The notes under the pieces: generated by a model | What the model saw: the letters and a program-made list of their open reading frames with translations, nothing else | What the model was told of the DNA's origin: nothing | Databases searched by the model: none | Shown here: positions 1 through 6,553 of the stretch, in pieces | Layout of the letters: every line of letters starts with the position of its first letter | Numbering within the stretch: position 1 is the stretch's first letter | Position numbers and translations under genes: made by a program | Assembly: GCA_934636905.1 (NCBI GenBank) | Contig: CAKUBJ010000036.1 | Coordinates: 1 to 17,161, forward strand | Direction of reading: 5' to 3' | DNA from: an uncultured Dysosmobacter sp. | GTDB lineage: Bacteria; Bacillota; Clostridia; Oscillospirales; Oscillospiraceae | DNA length: 17,161 nt

Positions 1-12
1 AACACGCCGGAT

Positions 13-34
13 GACGCCAGAGGGCGCCTTTTTT
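13..34 (+). terminator. Possible rho-independent terminator
   Basis: An imperfect hairpin (13-18 with 23-28, loop AGAG, one A-C mismatch) is followed by six T at 29-34. It would end transcription entering from the left edge. It also suggests that the apparent reading frame across it is not a natural protein start. Confidence 0.4.
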
Positions 35-100
35 GTTGGCAGGGCGGAGCGGAGCGAGACTTTGTCAACAGCGCCAATATGTCTCAAAGTTCAGCATACT

Positions 101-346
101 ATGGAGGTAGCGCAGGCGGCCTACGACGAGGGACAGGCCATGCTGGACGCCTTAAACGCTCAGTACGATGACATTATCTCATGGGCAGATATGTATGACA
201 GCGCCAGCATGGAGTCAAAGAAAATGATTGTGAGTTGCCTGATCCGGCGTGTGGAGGTGTATCGAGATTATCGGCTACATATCGACTTCAACATTGACTT
301 TGAGCAGTTCAGTGCCGGGCTGGACATTTCGGCAATCGCCGCATAA
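101..346 (+). pseudogene. C-terminal remnant of a large serine recombinase
   Basis: About 81 residues from the Met at 101 to the TAA at 344-346 resemble the extreme C-terminus of large serine recombinases of Clostridia mobile elements. The segment begins with a helical, possibly coiled-coil stretch. It then contains ISWADMYDSASMESKKMIV, followed by RRVEVYRDYRLHIDFNIDF, the usual end of that family. The catalytic resolvase domain and the DNA-binding recombinase domain are missing. The open frame runs back to 11, but that part crosses a terminator-like hairpin and does not look like recombinase, so it is probably fortuitous. Full proteins are usually around 500 residues, so this is debris. The family assignment rests on pattern recognition of the tail only. 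Confidence 0.6.
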
Positions 347-373
347 AAAAAGCCCGCTTCAAAAGGGAAGCGG
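345..373 (-). terminator. Rho-independent terminator, minus strand (second of two)
   Basis: The 7-bp stem CCGCTTC (354-360) / GAAGCGG (367-373) is followed on the minus strand by seven T (positions 351-345). There is no T-run on the plus side, so it works for the leftward tRNA transcript and backs up the terminator at 383-408. Confidence 0.65.
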
Positions 374-382
374 ACATAAAAC

Positions 383-408
383 AAAAAACTTGCTTTTTTC
401 AAAGCAAG
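383..408 (-). terminator. Rho-independent terminator of the tRNA-Ala transcript
   Basis: On the minus strand an 8-bp stem, CTTGCTTT/AAAGCAAG (408-401 and 396-389), closes a GAAA tetraloop. Six T follow at 388-383. It lies about 30 nt past the tRNA-Ala 3' end. Confidence 0.8.
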
Positions 409-421
409 CATTTATTAAGAA

Positions 422-535
422 TACTCAGCGCACCCGATTGGTGGAGATAAGCGGGATCGAACCGCTGACCTCTTGACTGCCAGTCAAGCGCTCTCCCAGC
501 TGAGCTATACCCCCGTATAAGGGGTGCGCTGAGTA
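422..535. repeat. 14-bp perfect inverted repeat enclosing tRNA-Ala
   Basis: TACTCAGCGCACCC at 422-435 is the exact reverse complement of 522-535. The arms lie 3 nt beyond the CCA end and 7 nt before the 5' end of the tRNA. In the transcript, leader and trailer could pair and stack a long helix below the acceptor stem. Pairing continues outward with a small bulge. Confidence 0.85.
439..514 (-). tRNA. tRNA-Ala (anticodon GGC)
   Basis: On the minus strand a complete 76-nt cloverleaf with encoded CCA reads from 514 to 439. The acceptor GGGGGTA pairs with TATCTCC, using two G-U pairs. The D-arm is GCTC-AGCTGGGA-GAGC. The anticodon stem CTTGA/TCAAG closes the loop CTGGCAG, giving anticodon GGC for the alanine codon GCC. 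The T-arm contains GGTTCGATCCC, and the discriminator is A. GCC is a frequent alanine codon in this GC-rich window. It is transcribed leftward from the promoter at 649-677, behind a tRNA-like remnant, and is followed by two terminators. The gene is intact. Confidence 0.95.
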
Positions 536-555
536 ATTTCTTATTCAATTAGTGC

Positions 556-603
556 GGGGGTTGTTTACCGCTTCAACCGGGCTCCCAGCTGAACTATACC
601 CCC
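556..603 (-). pseudogene. tRNA-like remnant lacking an anticodon arm
   Basis: On the minus strand the first 22 nt repeat the 5' part of the neighbouring tRNA-Ala: plus-strand 582-605 matches 493-516 at 23 of 24 bases. After the D-arm the sequence jumps to a T-arm-like hairpin, CCG-GTTGAAG-CGG (580-568). It then ends in ACCCCC (561-556), which pairs with the initial GGGGGT. The 48 nt therefore fold as acceptor, D-arm and T-arm with no anticodon arm and no CCA. It is most simply an internally deleted tRNA gene. It lies directly downstream of a strong promoter and would be transcribed with tRNA-Ala. Confidence 0.6.
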
Positions 604-648
604 GTGGACTTTCGGAGTTCCGTGCTCTGTTCGCTCGGAACATTTGAT

Positions 649-677
649 ACTATACCAGCTTCGACACGAAAAGTCAA
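649..677 (-). promoter_or_regulatory. Sigma-A promoter for the tRNA-Ala transcript
   Basis: The minus strand reads TTGACT (677-672), a 17-nt spacer, then TATAGT (654-649). Transcription should start near 642, about 40 nt before the tRNA-like remnant. Both boxes are one base from consensus. Confidence 0.85.
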
Positions 678-893
678 TACCCAATTTTGGATTTTTTGCT
701 TTTTTCAAAAAGCCCTGTTGGGACGCATAAGGGTGGCTCTGTCATATGACTTCCCCAACCCTCCGGAGGCGGCACGGCCGGCGGCTGACATCCTCCCCTG
801 CAGCAGAAGGCAGACACCGCAGACCTCCGGAATCCCACCGCAGGCGTTCTGACGTGATATTGCAAAAAGAATAACGCTTTGTGGAAAGCCCCA
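678..893. other. Intergenic stretch without recognised features
   Basis: This lies between the leftward tRNA promoter and the rightward molybdenum hydroxylase promoter. I see no RNA gene, clear riboswitch or coding frame with a ribosome binding site. It contains GC-rich patches (CCTCCGGAGG around 760) and a tiny hairpin near 699-715. Open frames here are antisense or lack starts. Confidence 0.4.
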
Positions 894-922
894 TTGCGAA
901 AAGCGCCTGTTTCCTATATAAT
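894..922 (+). promoter_or_regulatory. Sigma-A promoter for the fused molybdenum hydroxylase
   Basis: TTGCGA (894-899), a 17-nt spacer and a perfect TATAAT (917-922). The start point would be near 929, leaving a leader of about 37 nt before the ATG at 966. Confidence 0.8.
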
Positions 923-965
923 AAGTACATCTAAAAGAGGTTGACCTTTGAGAGGGGGCGCCGGT

Positions 966-3533
966 ATGGCTGTCTTTACGGTGAACGGCAGGGTTGTCAC
1001 CGCCGAAAAAAATCAGAAGCTGCTGCGGTTCCTGCGGGATGAGTTGCGCCTCACCTCCGTAAAAGATGGATGCAGCGAGGGCGCCTGCGGCACCTGCACG
1101 GTGCTGATTGACGGGAAGCCCACCAAAGCCTGCGTCCCCCAGACGGATAAGCTGGAAGGAAAGTCCGTTCTCACAGTAGAGGGTCTTTCCGACTGGGAAA
1201 AGGCGGTCTACACCTGGGCCTTCGGCGAGGCGGGTGCCGTCCAGTGCGGCTTCTGCATCCCCGGCATGGTGATTTCCGCCAAAGCGCTGCTGGATGTGAA
1301 TCCTGCCCCCACCCGGGAGGAGGCGGCCTTTGCCATCCGGAACAACATCTGCCGCTGCACCGGCTATGTGAAAATCATTGACGGGATTCTGCTGGCGGCG
1401 AAGTGCTTCCGGGAGGGCAGGCTGCCGGCGGAAACGGCGGACTGGCAGCCGGGGAGCCGGGTGCACCGGGTGGACGTGGCGGAGAAGGTCACCGGCACCG
1501 GTCAGTACCCTGACGACATCTATCTGGATGGTATGATTTACGGCAGCGCCGTCCGCAGCCGGTACCCCCGGGCGCGGGTACTGGCCATCCATACGGAGGA
1601 AGCCAAAGCCCTGCCCGGCGTGGTCTGCGTGCTGACGGCGGCGGACATTCCGGGAAGCAACAAGGTGGGGCACCTGAAAAAGGACTGGGACACCATGATT
1701 GCCGTGGGGGACGTTACCCATTATCTGGGAGACGCCGTCTGCCTGGTGGCGGCGGAAACGCCGGAAATTCTGGCTCAGGCCAAGGCGCTGGTGCAGGTGG
1801 ACTACGAGGAACTGCCTGCCGTCCACAATCCCAGGGAGGCCATGCTGCCGGATGCGCCGCTGGTGCATCGGGACGGCAATCTGCTGGCTCACAAGCACAT
1901 CCAGCGGGGACACCCGGCGGAGGCGCTGGCAAAGTCCCGCTATCTGATTACCCGGCGGTTTTCCACCCCGTGGACGGAGCACGCCTTTCTGGAGCCGGAG
2001 TGCGCCGTGGCGTATCCGGAGGGGGATGGGGTCATGATCCTCTCCACGGATCAGGGGGCTTACGATACCCAGCACGAGGTTATGGGGATGCTGGGACTGC
2101 CGGCGGAGAAGGTCAACGTCCGCAACTGTCTGGTAGGCGGCGGCTTCGGCGGTAAGGAGGACGTGACGGTGCAGCACCACGCCGCCCTCATTGCCTATCT
2201 CACCAAACGGCCGGTGAAGGTGAAGCTCACCCGGGCAGAGAGCCTGCTGATTCACCCCAAGCGGCACCCCATGGAGATGGAATTTTCCCTTGGCTGTGAC
2301 GAAAACGGCATCATTCAGGGGGTGGCGGCGGAGTGCATTGCCGACACCGGGGCTTACGCCTCTCTGGGGGGGCCGGTGCTGGAGCGTGCCTGCACCCACG
2401 GCGCCGGGCCGTATCAGTATGAGGCCTATGAAATTGACGGCTGGGCGTATTACACCAACAATCCCCCTGCCGGCGCCTTCCGGGGCTTCGGCGTGACCCA
2501 GACCTGCTTCTGCATTGAAACGCTGATGAACGAAATGGCGGATCGGGTGGGCATCTCCCCCTGGGAGATCCGCTACCGCAACGCCATCCGCCCCGGCGGT
2601 GTCCTGCCCAACGGCCAGATTGTGGACGAATCCACCGGCCTTGTGGAGACGCTGGAGGCCGTGAAGCCCTATTATGACGAAGCCGTGAAAAACGGCGACC
2701 CGGTGGGGCTGGCCTGCGCCATGAAGAATGCCGGCGTGGGTGTGGGCATTCCCGATACCGGCCGGGTACGGCTGGTCGTACAGGGGGGGAAAGTACATAT
2801 TTTTGCCGGCGCCTCCTGCATCGGGCAGGGGCTGGGCACCGTTCTGGTGCAGACTGTCTGCGGCAAAACCGGCATTTCCCGGGACGATGTGGTCTATGAA
2901 CGCTCCAACACCCGGACGGCGCCGGATTCCGGCACCACCTCCGGCTCCCGGCAGACGCTGTTCACCGGCGAAGCCTGCATCCGGGCCTGTAAAGGACTGC
3001 GGGAAGCCTTAAAGGAAAAATCCTTGACAGAGTTGGAGGGGCAGGCGTTTTACGGGGAATACCTGGGAAAAACCGACCCGCTGGGGGCGGATGTGCCCAA
3101 CCCCGTCAGCCACATTGCCTACGGCTACGCCACCCAGCTGTGCGTGCTGGATAAAGACACCGGCAGAATCAAACGGATTGTGGCCGCCCACGATGTGGGC
3201 AAGGCCGTGAACCCCATCTCCGTGGAGGGACAGATTGAGGGCGGCGTGGTCATGAGCATGGGCTACGCCCTGACGGAGCGCTATCCCATTGACGAAAACT
3301 GCCGCCCTACGGCGAAATTCGGCACGCTGGGGCTGTTCCGCGCCAACCAGATTCCGGAGATTACCCCCATCATCATAGAAAAACCGGGGCTGAAGGTAGG
3401 CGGCGGCGCCATCGGCATCGGGGAGATTACCTCCATCCCCACGGCGCCTGCCATTGCGGAGGCCTACCGCCGCTATGACGGGGAACTCCGCACGGCACTG
3501 CCCCTGAAAAACACCCCTTACGCAAAAAAATGA
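966..3533 (+). CDS. Fused 2Fe-2S / molybdopterin hydroxylase (xanthine dehydrogenase family)
   Basis: A molybdenum hydroxylase of 855 residues. The first ~160 hold two 2Fe-2S clusters: C36, C41, C44, C56 in a plant-ferredoxin fold, then C94, C97, C129, C131. The rest is the molybdopterin-binding part, including GGGFGGKED (E398, matching the purine-binding Glu of xanthine oxidases), GAFRGFG (R506, matching the substrate Arg) and the catalytic Glu in GIGEI (E820). No FAD domain is present, as in aldehyde oxidoreductase Mop and the selenium-dependent xanthine dehydrogenase family, whose C-terminal style (LPLKNTPY) it resembles. A likely role is hydroxylation of a purine or related heterocycle in the cytoplasm, passing electrons to a separate partner. 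I chose ATG 966 (GAGGGGG 7 nt upstream); an in-frame TTG at 948 also has AGAGG. The neighbouring mocA supports a molybdenum cofactor. Substrate and selenium dependence are not visible in the sequence. Confidence 0.88.
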   Translation: MAVFTVNGRVVTAEKNQKLLRFLRDELRLTSVKDGCSEGACGTCTVLIDGKPTKACVPQTDKLEGKSVLTVEGLSDWEKAVYTWAFGEAGAVQCGFCIPGMVISAKALLDVNPAPTREEAAFAIRNNICRCTGYVKIIDGILLAAKCFREGRLPAETADWQPGSRVHRVDVAEKVTGTGQYPDDIYLDGMIYGSAVRSRYPRARVLAIHTEEAKALPGVVCVLTAADIPGSNKVGHLKKDWDTMIAVGDVTHYLGDAVCLVAAETPEILAQAKALVQVDYEELPAVHNPREAMLPDAPLVHRDGNLLAHKHIQRGHPAEALAKSRYLITRRFSTPWTEHAFLEPECAVAYPEGDGVMILSTDQGAYDTQHEVMGMLGLPAEKVNVRNCLVGGGFGGKEDVTVQHHAALIAYLTKRPVKVKLTRAESLLIHPKRHPMEMEFSLGCDENGIIQGVAAECIADTGAYASLGGPVLERACTHGAGPYQYEAYEIDGWAYYTNNPPAGAFRGFGVTQTCFCIETLMNEMADRVGISPWEIRYRNAIRPGGVLPNGQIVDESTGLVETLEAVKPYYDEAVKNGDPVGLACAMKNAGVGVGIPDTGRVRLVVQGGKVHIFAGASCIGQGLGTVLVQTVCGKTGISRDDVVYERSNTRTAPDSGTTSGSRQTLFTGEACIRACKGLREALKEKSLTELEGQAFYGEYLGKTDPLGADVPNPVSHIAYGYATQLCVLDKDTGRIKRIVAAHDVGKAVNPISVEGQIEGGVVMSMGYALTERYPIDENCRPTAKFGTLGLFRANQIPEITPIIIEKPGLKVGGGAIGIGEITSIPTAPAIAEAYRRYDGELRTALPLKNTPYAKK

Positions 3534-3554
3534 CAGCGGAATCAACCGCTGTCA
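3524..3554 (-). terminator. Rho-independent terminator of mocA, embedded in the end of the fused hydroxylase gene
   Basis: A perfect 9-bp stem, TGACAGCGG/CCGCTGTCA (3531-3539 and 3546-3554), is followed on the minus strand by seven T (3530-3524). The T-run is the complement of the Lys-Lys codons and the stem base is the TGA stop of the plus-strand gene. The plus side has no T-run. Confidence 0.8.
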
Positions 3555-3561
3555 AGGAGAT

Positions 3562-4143
3562 TTACCTTGCAGAATGCCCGGCGTTCCTGACCTGCTCCAG
3601 AGCCGCAGGCGTGTCCACATCCGCCAGTTCCGGCGCGTCGGTTTCCAGCAGAATCAGGTCATCCTCGTGATGCCGGATGACGGCGCTGCCGCCCCGGTCA
3701 CCGGTGAGCGCCAGCAGTTCCGGGAAGAGCCGGGCGGGGAAGAGGCAGGGGTTGCCCCGGACGCCGTTGTGAGCCATGGCGGCAATCTTCTCCGGGTTCT
3801 GTGCCCAGAGAGCCGCCAGCGCCTCCACGCTGTCCCGCTTCAGCCGCGGCTGGTCGGACACCAGAAACAGCACCCCGTCGCAGTCCGTCAGATGCGCCAG
3901 CCCCAGCCGGACGCTGCGGCTCAGCCCCAGTTCCGGCCGGTCGTTGAGAAGGGCGTCAAAGCCGTATTCCCCGGCCAGCGCCAGAATGTCCGGATACTGG
4001 CTCACCACCACGGTGGCAAGGCCGCCGGGCACCGCATCCAGCGCCCGGCGGATGAGAGAGACGCCCTCCACCTGTGCATTCAGTTTGTTGGAGCCGAACC
4101 GGCGGGCGTTTCCCGCCGCCAGCACCACACAGCCGATTTTCAT
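3562..4143 (-). CDS. mocA: MocA/YgfJ-like molybdenum cofactor cytidylyltransferase
   Basis: A nucleotidyltransferase of 193 residues. The N-terminus CVVLAAGNARRFGSNKL is the NTP-binding signature of the MobA/MocA family. SDQPRL in the middle is the metal- and cofactor-binding Asp region, and RGNPCLFP and DVDTP are typical of the MocA branch. In E. coli, MocA transfers CMP from CTP to molybdopterin, making the cytosine dinucleotide cofactor of xanthine dehydrogenases. It sits between two such enzymes on the opposite strand, which fits that job. ATG 4143 has AAGGGG 8 nt upstream; a GTG at 4152 would overlap that site, so I reject it. It has its own promoter (4175-4204) and terminator (3524-3554). 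A MobA making the guanine form is the alternative, less likely from context. Confidence 0.85.
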   Translation of the reverse strand: MKIGCVVLAAGNARRFGSNKLNAQVEGVSLIRRALDAVPGGLATVVVSQYPDILALAGEYGFDALLNDRPELGLSRSVRLGLAHLTDCDGVLFLVSDQPRLKRDSVEALAALWAQNPEKIAAMAHNGVRGNPCLFPARLFPELLALTGDRGGSAVIRHHEDDLILLETDAPELADVDTPAALEQVRNAGHSAR

Positions 4144-4174
4144 AACTGCCACCCCTTAAAAATATCTTTTTTCC

Positions 4175-4204
4175 AGTATACCCCTTTTTTCCCCGTTCAG
4201 TCAA
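4175..4204 (-). promoter_or_regulatory. Sigma-A promoter for mocA
   Basis: The minus strand reads TTGACT (4204-4199), an 18-nt spacer, then TATACT (4180-4175). The start is predicted near 4168, giving a short leader before ATG 4143. The promoter lies within the 88-nt gap to the divergent xdhA. I see no equally good plus-strand promoter there. Confidence 0.8.
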
Positions 4205-4231
4205 TGAAAGACATCAAAGGAGGGATGCTCC

Positions 4232-6553
4232 ATGAGCACGACGGTAGGGAAAAGTGTGCCCCGTGTAGACGCCTATGACAAGGTCACCGGCCGCACAAAG
4301 TACTACGAGGACCGGATGCCTGCCGGGGCACTGTACATCCGGGTCAAACATTCCGAGATTGCCCACGGCTTCGTGAAGTCCATCGACACGGCGGCGGCAG
4401 AGGCCGTTGGCGGCGTAGTCAGGGTGCTGACCTGCTTTGACGTGCCTGATATTCCCTTCCCCACGGCGGGGCACCCCTGGTCCATGGACCCCTCCCATCA
4501 GGACGTGGCAGACCGGCATCTTCTCAACCGTCATGTCCGCTACTACGGCGACGACATCGCCGTGGTCATTGCGGAAAATGAGGTGGCGGCCATGCAGGGC
4601 GTCCGGGCGCTGAAGGTGGAATACGAGGAACTGCCCTTCGTGCTGGATGTTCAGAAGGCCATGGAGCCGGATGCGCCGCAGATTCATGAAAACTACCCCG
4701 GCAACGTCCTGAAGCACACGGATATGCACAAGGGGGACTACGCCGCCGCCATCCGGGAGCCGGGGCTGATAAAAGTAGAGGGCTGGTACGATACCCCCAC
4801 CGTCCAGCACTGCCACATTGAAAACCACGGCTGCTGTGCCTACGAGGAAAACGGCCGGCTGGTGGTGGTGTCCTCCACCCAGATTCCCCATATCATCCGC
4901 CGGATTGTGGGGCAGGCGCTGGGGCGCCCCTGGGCGGATATTGAGGTCATCAAGCCCTATATCGGCGGCGGCTTCGGCAACAAGCAGGACGCATTGTACG
5001 AGCCGCTGTGCGCCTGGTGCTCCACGCAGGTGGGGGGACGCTGCGTCCGCATGGACTGCGCCCGGGAGGAAACCTTTGTCTCCAACCGTGTCCGCCATGC
5101 CATCCGCTTCCATATTGTCTCCTGGCTCCGGAAGGACGGCCAACTGGCCGCCCGGAAGGTGGAGTGCTTTTCCAATCAGGGGGCTTACGCCTCCCACGGC
5201 CATTCCATCTGCGCCAAGGCCATGGGTTCCTTTGCCCAGATTTACCCCTGTGACAATATGGAGTGCGATGCCTGGACGGTGTTTACCAACCGCCCGGTGG
5301 CCGGCGCCATGCGGGGCTACGGAATGCCTCAGGCCACCTTTGCCGACGAGGCCAACATCGACGAGTGCGCCGTCGCCGTGGGCATGGAGCCGCTGGAATA
5401 CCGCATGAAATACATCATGCCCAAGGATTACCACGACGCCTTCTCCGGCAACACCAACTATTTCGACTCCTTCCGGGCGTGTCTGGAAAAAGGCCGGGCC
5501 GCCATGGACTATGACCGGAAGCGGGCGGCGTTCGCCAAGGACACCGGCCCCGTCCGCCGGGGCATCGGCGCGGCGCCCTTCTGGTACAACACCGGCGTGT
5601 ACCCCATCTCACTGGAAACGGCCTCCAACCGGATGCAGCTGAATCTGGACGGCACCGTGACCATGCAGTGCGGCGAAACGGAAATCGGGCAGGGGGCCGA
5701 CACCGCCTATGCCCAGATGACCGCCGAAGCCGTGGGGCTGAAAAGCTGGCGGGACGTCCGGGTGGTGTCCTGTCAGGATACGGACATCACCCCCACCGGT
5801 CTGGGCGCCTACGCCAGCCGCCAGACCTATATGCAGGGCTTCGCCATCACCAAAACGGCAAAGCTGCTGCGGGAGAAAATCCTGTCCTATGCCGCCGAGA
5901 TGCTGGACTGCCCGGCGGAGGAACTGGACATTGCCGAGGGGAATATCCTCCGGAAGAGCAGCGGCACAGTGGAGATGGATTTGTCCCATCTGGCCATGAC
6001 CGCCCAGTATAACCCGGTTCACTCCGAGCATATCACGGCGGAGAGCACCGCTACCATCCGCTCCAACGCCTACTCCTTCGGCTGCACCTTCGCCGAGGTG
6101 GAGGTGGACATCCCCATGTGCAAGGTGACGCTGAAGCGGATTCTCAACGTCCACGACTGCGGCAGCCTCATCAACCCCGCACTGGCGGAGGCACAGGTTC
6201 ACGGCGGAATGTCCATGGGCATCGGGTACGGCCTTTCCGAGCAGCTGCTGTTTGACGAAAAGACCGGCAGACCCCTGAACAACAACCTGCTGGACTACAA
6301 GCTGTCCACCTTTATGGATCACCCGGATCTGGAGGCGCTGTTTGTGGAGAACCCGGAGCCGACCTCCCCCTTTGGCACCAAAGCGCTGGGAGAGCCGCCG
6401 GCCTGTTCCCCGGCGCCGGCCATCCGCAGTGCCATCTTCAACGCCACCGGCGTTTCCCTTGACACCGCCCCCATGACGCCCCATGTGCTGTACCGGGCGT
6501 TTAAGGACGCCGGGCTGATTTGCGACCGACAGGAGGGAACCAAGCATGTATGA
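4232..6553 (+). CDS. xdhA: Xanthine dehydrogenase, molybdenum-binding subunit
   Basis: A molybdopterin subunit of 773 residues, close to the 752 of E. coli XdhA and with the same gene order downstream. Recognisable blocks are the start VGKSVPRVDAYDKVTGRTKY, GGGFGNKQD (K251-Q252-D253), GAMRGYGMPQ (substrate Arg R361), GETEIGQGADT, and GTKALGEPP with the catalytic Glu E721. Bovine xanthine oxidase has Glu where this protein has Q252. The expected reaction is oxidation of hypoxanthine/xanthine or a related purine at the molybdenum centre, with electrons passing to XdhC and XdhB. ATG 4232 has AAAGGAGGG 7 nt upstream. It overlaps xdhB by 8 nt and must be co-translated with it. The substrate is inferred from family resemblance. 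Confidence 0.9.
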   Translation: MSTTVGKSVPRVDAYDKVTGRTKYYEDRMPAGALYIRVKHSEIAHGFVKSIDTAAAEAVGGVVRVLTCFDVPDIPFPTAGHPWSMDPSHQDVADRHLLNRHVRYYGDDIAVVIAENEVAAMQGVRALKVEYEELPFVLDVQKAMEPDAPQIHENYPGNVLKHTDMHKGDYAAAIREPGLIKVEGWYDTPTVQHCHIENHGCCAYEENGRLVVVSSTQIPHIIRRIVGQALGRPWADIEVIKPYIGGGFGNKQDALYEPLCAWCSTQVGGRCVRMDCAREETFVSNRVRHAIRFHIVSWLRKDGQLAARKVECFSNQGAYASHGHSICAKAMGSFAQIYPCDNMECDAWTVFTNRPVAGAMRGYGMPQATFADEANIDECAVAVGMEPLEYRMKYIMPKDYHDAFSGNTNYFDSFRACLEKGRAAMDYDRKRAAFAKDTGPVRRGIGAAPFWYNTGVYPISLETASNRMQLNLDGTVTMQCGETEIGQGADTAYAQMTAEAVGLKSWRDVRVVSCQDTDITPTGLGAYASRQTYMQGFAITKTAKLLREKILSYAAEMLDCPAEELDIAEGNILRKSSGTVEMDLSHLAMTAQYNPVHSEHITAESTATIRSNAYSFGCTFAEVEVDIPMCKVTLKRILNVHDCGSLINPALAEAQVHGGMSMGIGYGLSEQLLFDEKTGRPLNNNLLDYKLSTFMDHPDLEALFVENPEPTSPFGTKALGEPPACSPAPAIRSAIFNATGVSLDTAPMTPHVLYRAFKDAGLICDRQEGTKHV

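Noticed and set aside
493..605. The 24-bp near-repeat at 493-516 and 582-605 as attL/attR of an integrated element
   Set aside because: The copies are only 89 bp apart, there is no cargo between them, and the repeat is simply the 5' part of a tRNA gene and its damaged copy.
678..947. A riboswitch (purine or molybdenum cofactor) upstream of the fused hydroxylase
   Set aside because: The predicted transcript leader is only about 37 nt, too short, and I see no conserved riboswitch core in the region.
948..965. TTG at 948 as the start of the fused hydroxylase
   Set aside because: It would add six residues (RGGAG-rich) outside the ferredoxin fold, and the ATG at 966 has a better-placed GAGGGGG; the TTG cannot be fully excluded.
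705..2798. A 697-codon open frame on the minus strand across the fused hydroxylase gene
   Set aside because: It is antisense to a gene with clear domain motifs, has no recognisable domain, and is His/Gly/Arg/Pro-rich as expected from GC-rich antisense frames.
966..3533. Selenocysteine in the fused hydroxylase
   Set aside because: There is no in-frame TGA. In this family selenium, if used, is a labile cofactor that leaves no codon signal.
4214..5434. A 406-codon minus-strand frame opposite xdhA
   Set aside because: Same low-complexity antisense composition, no ribosome binding site of note, and xdhA is firmly supported on the other strand.
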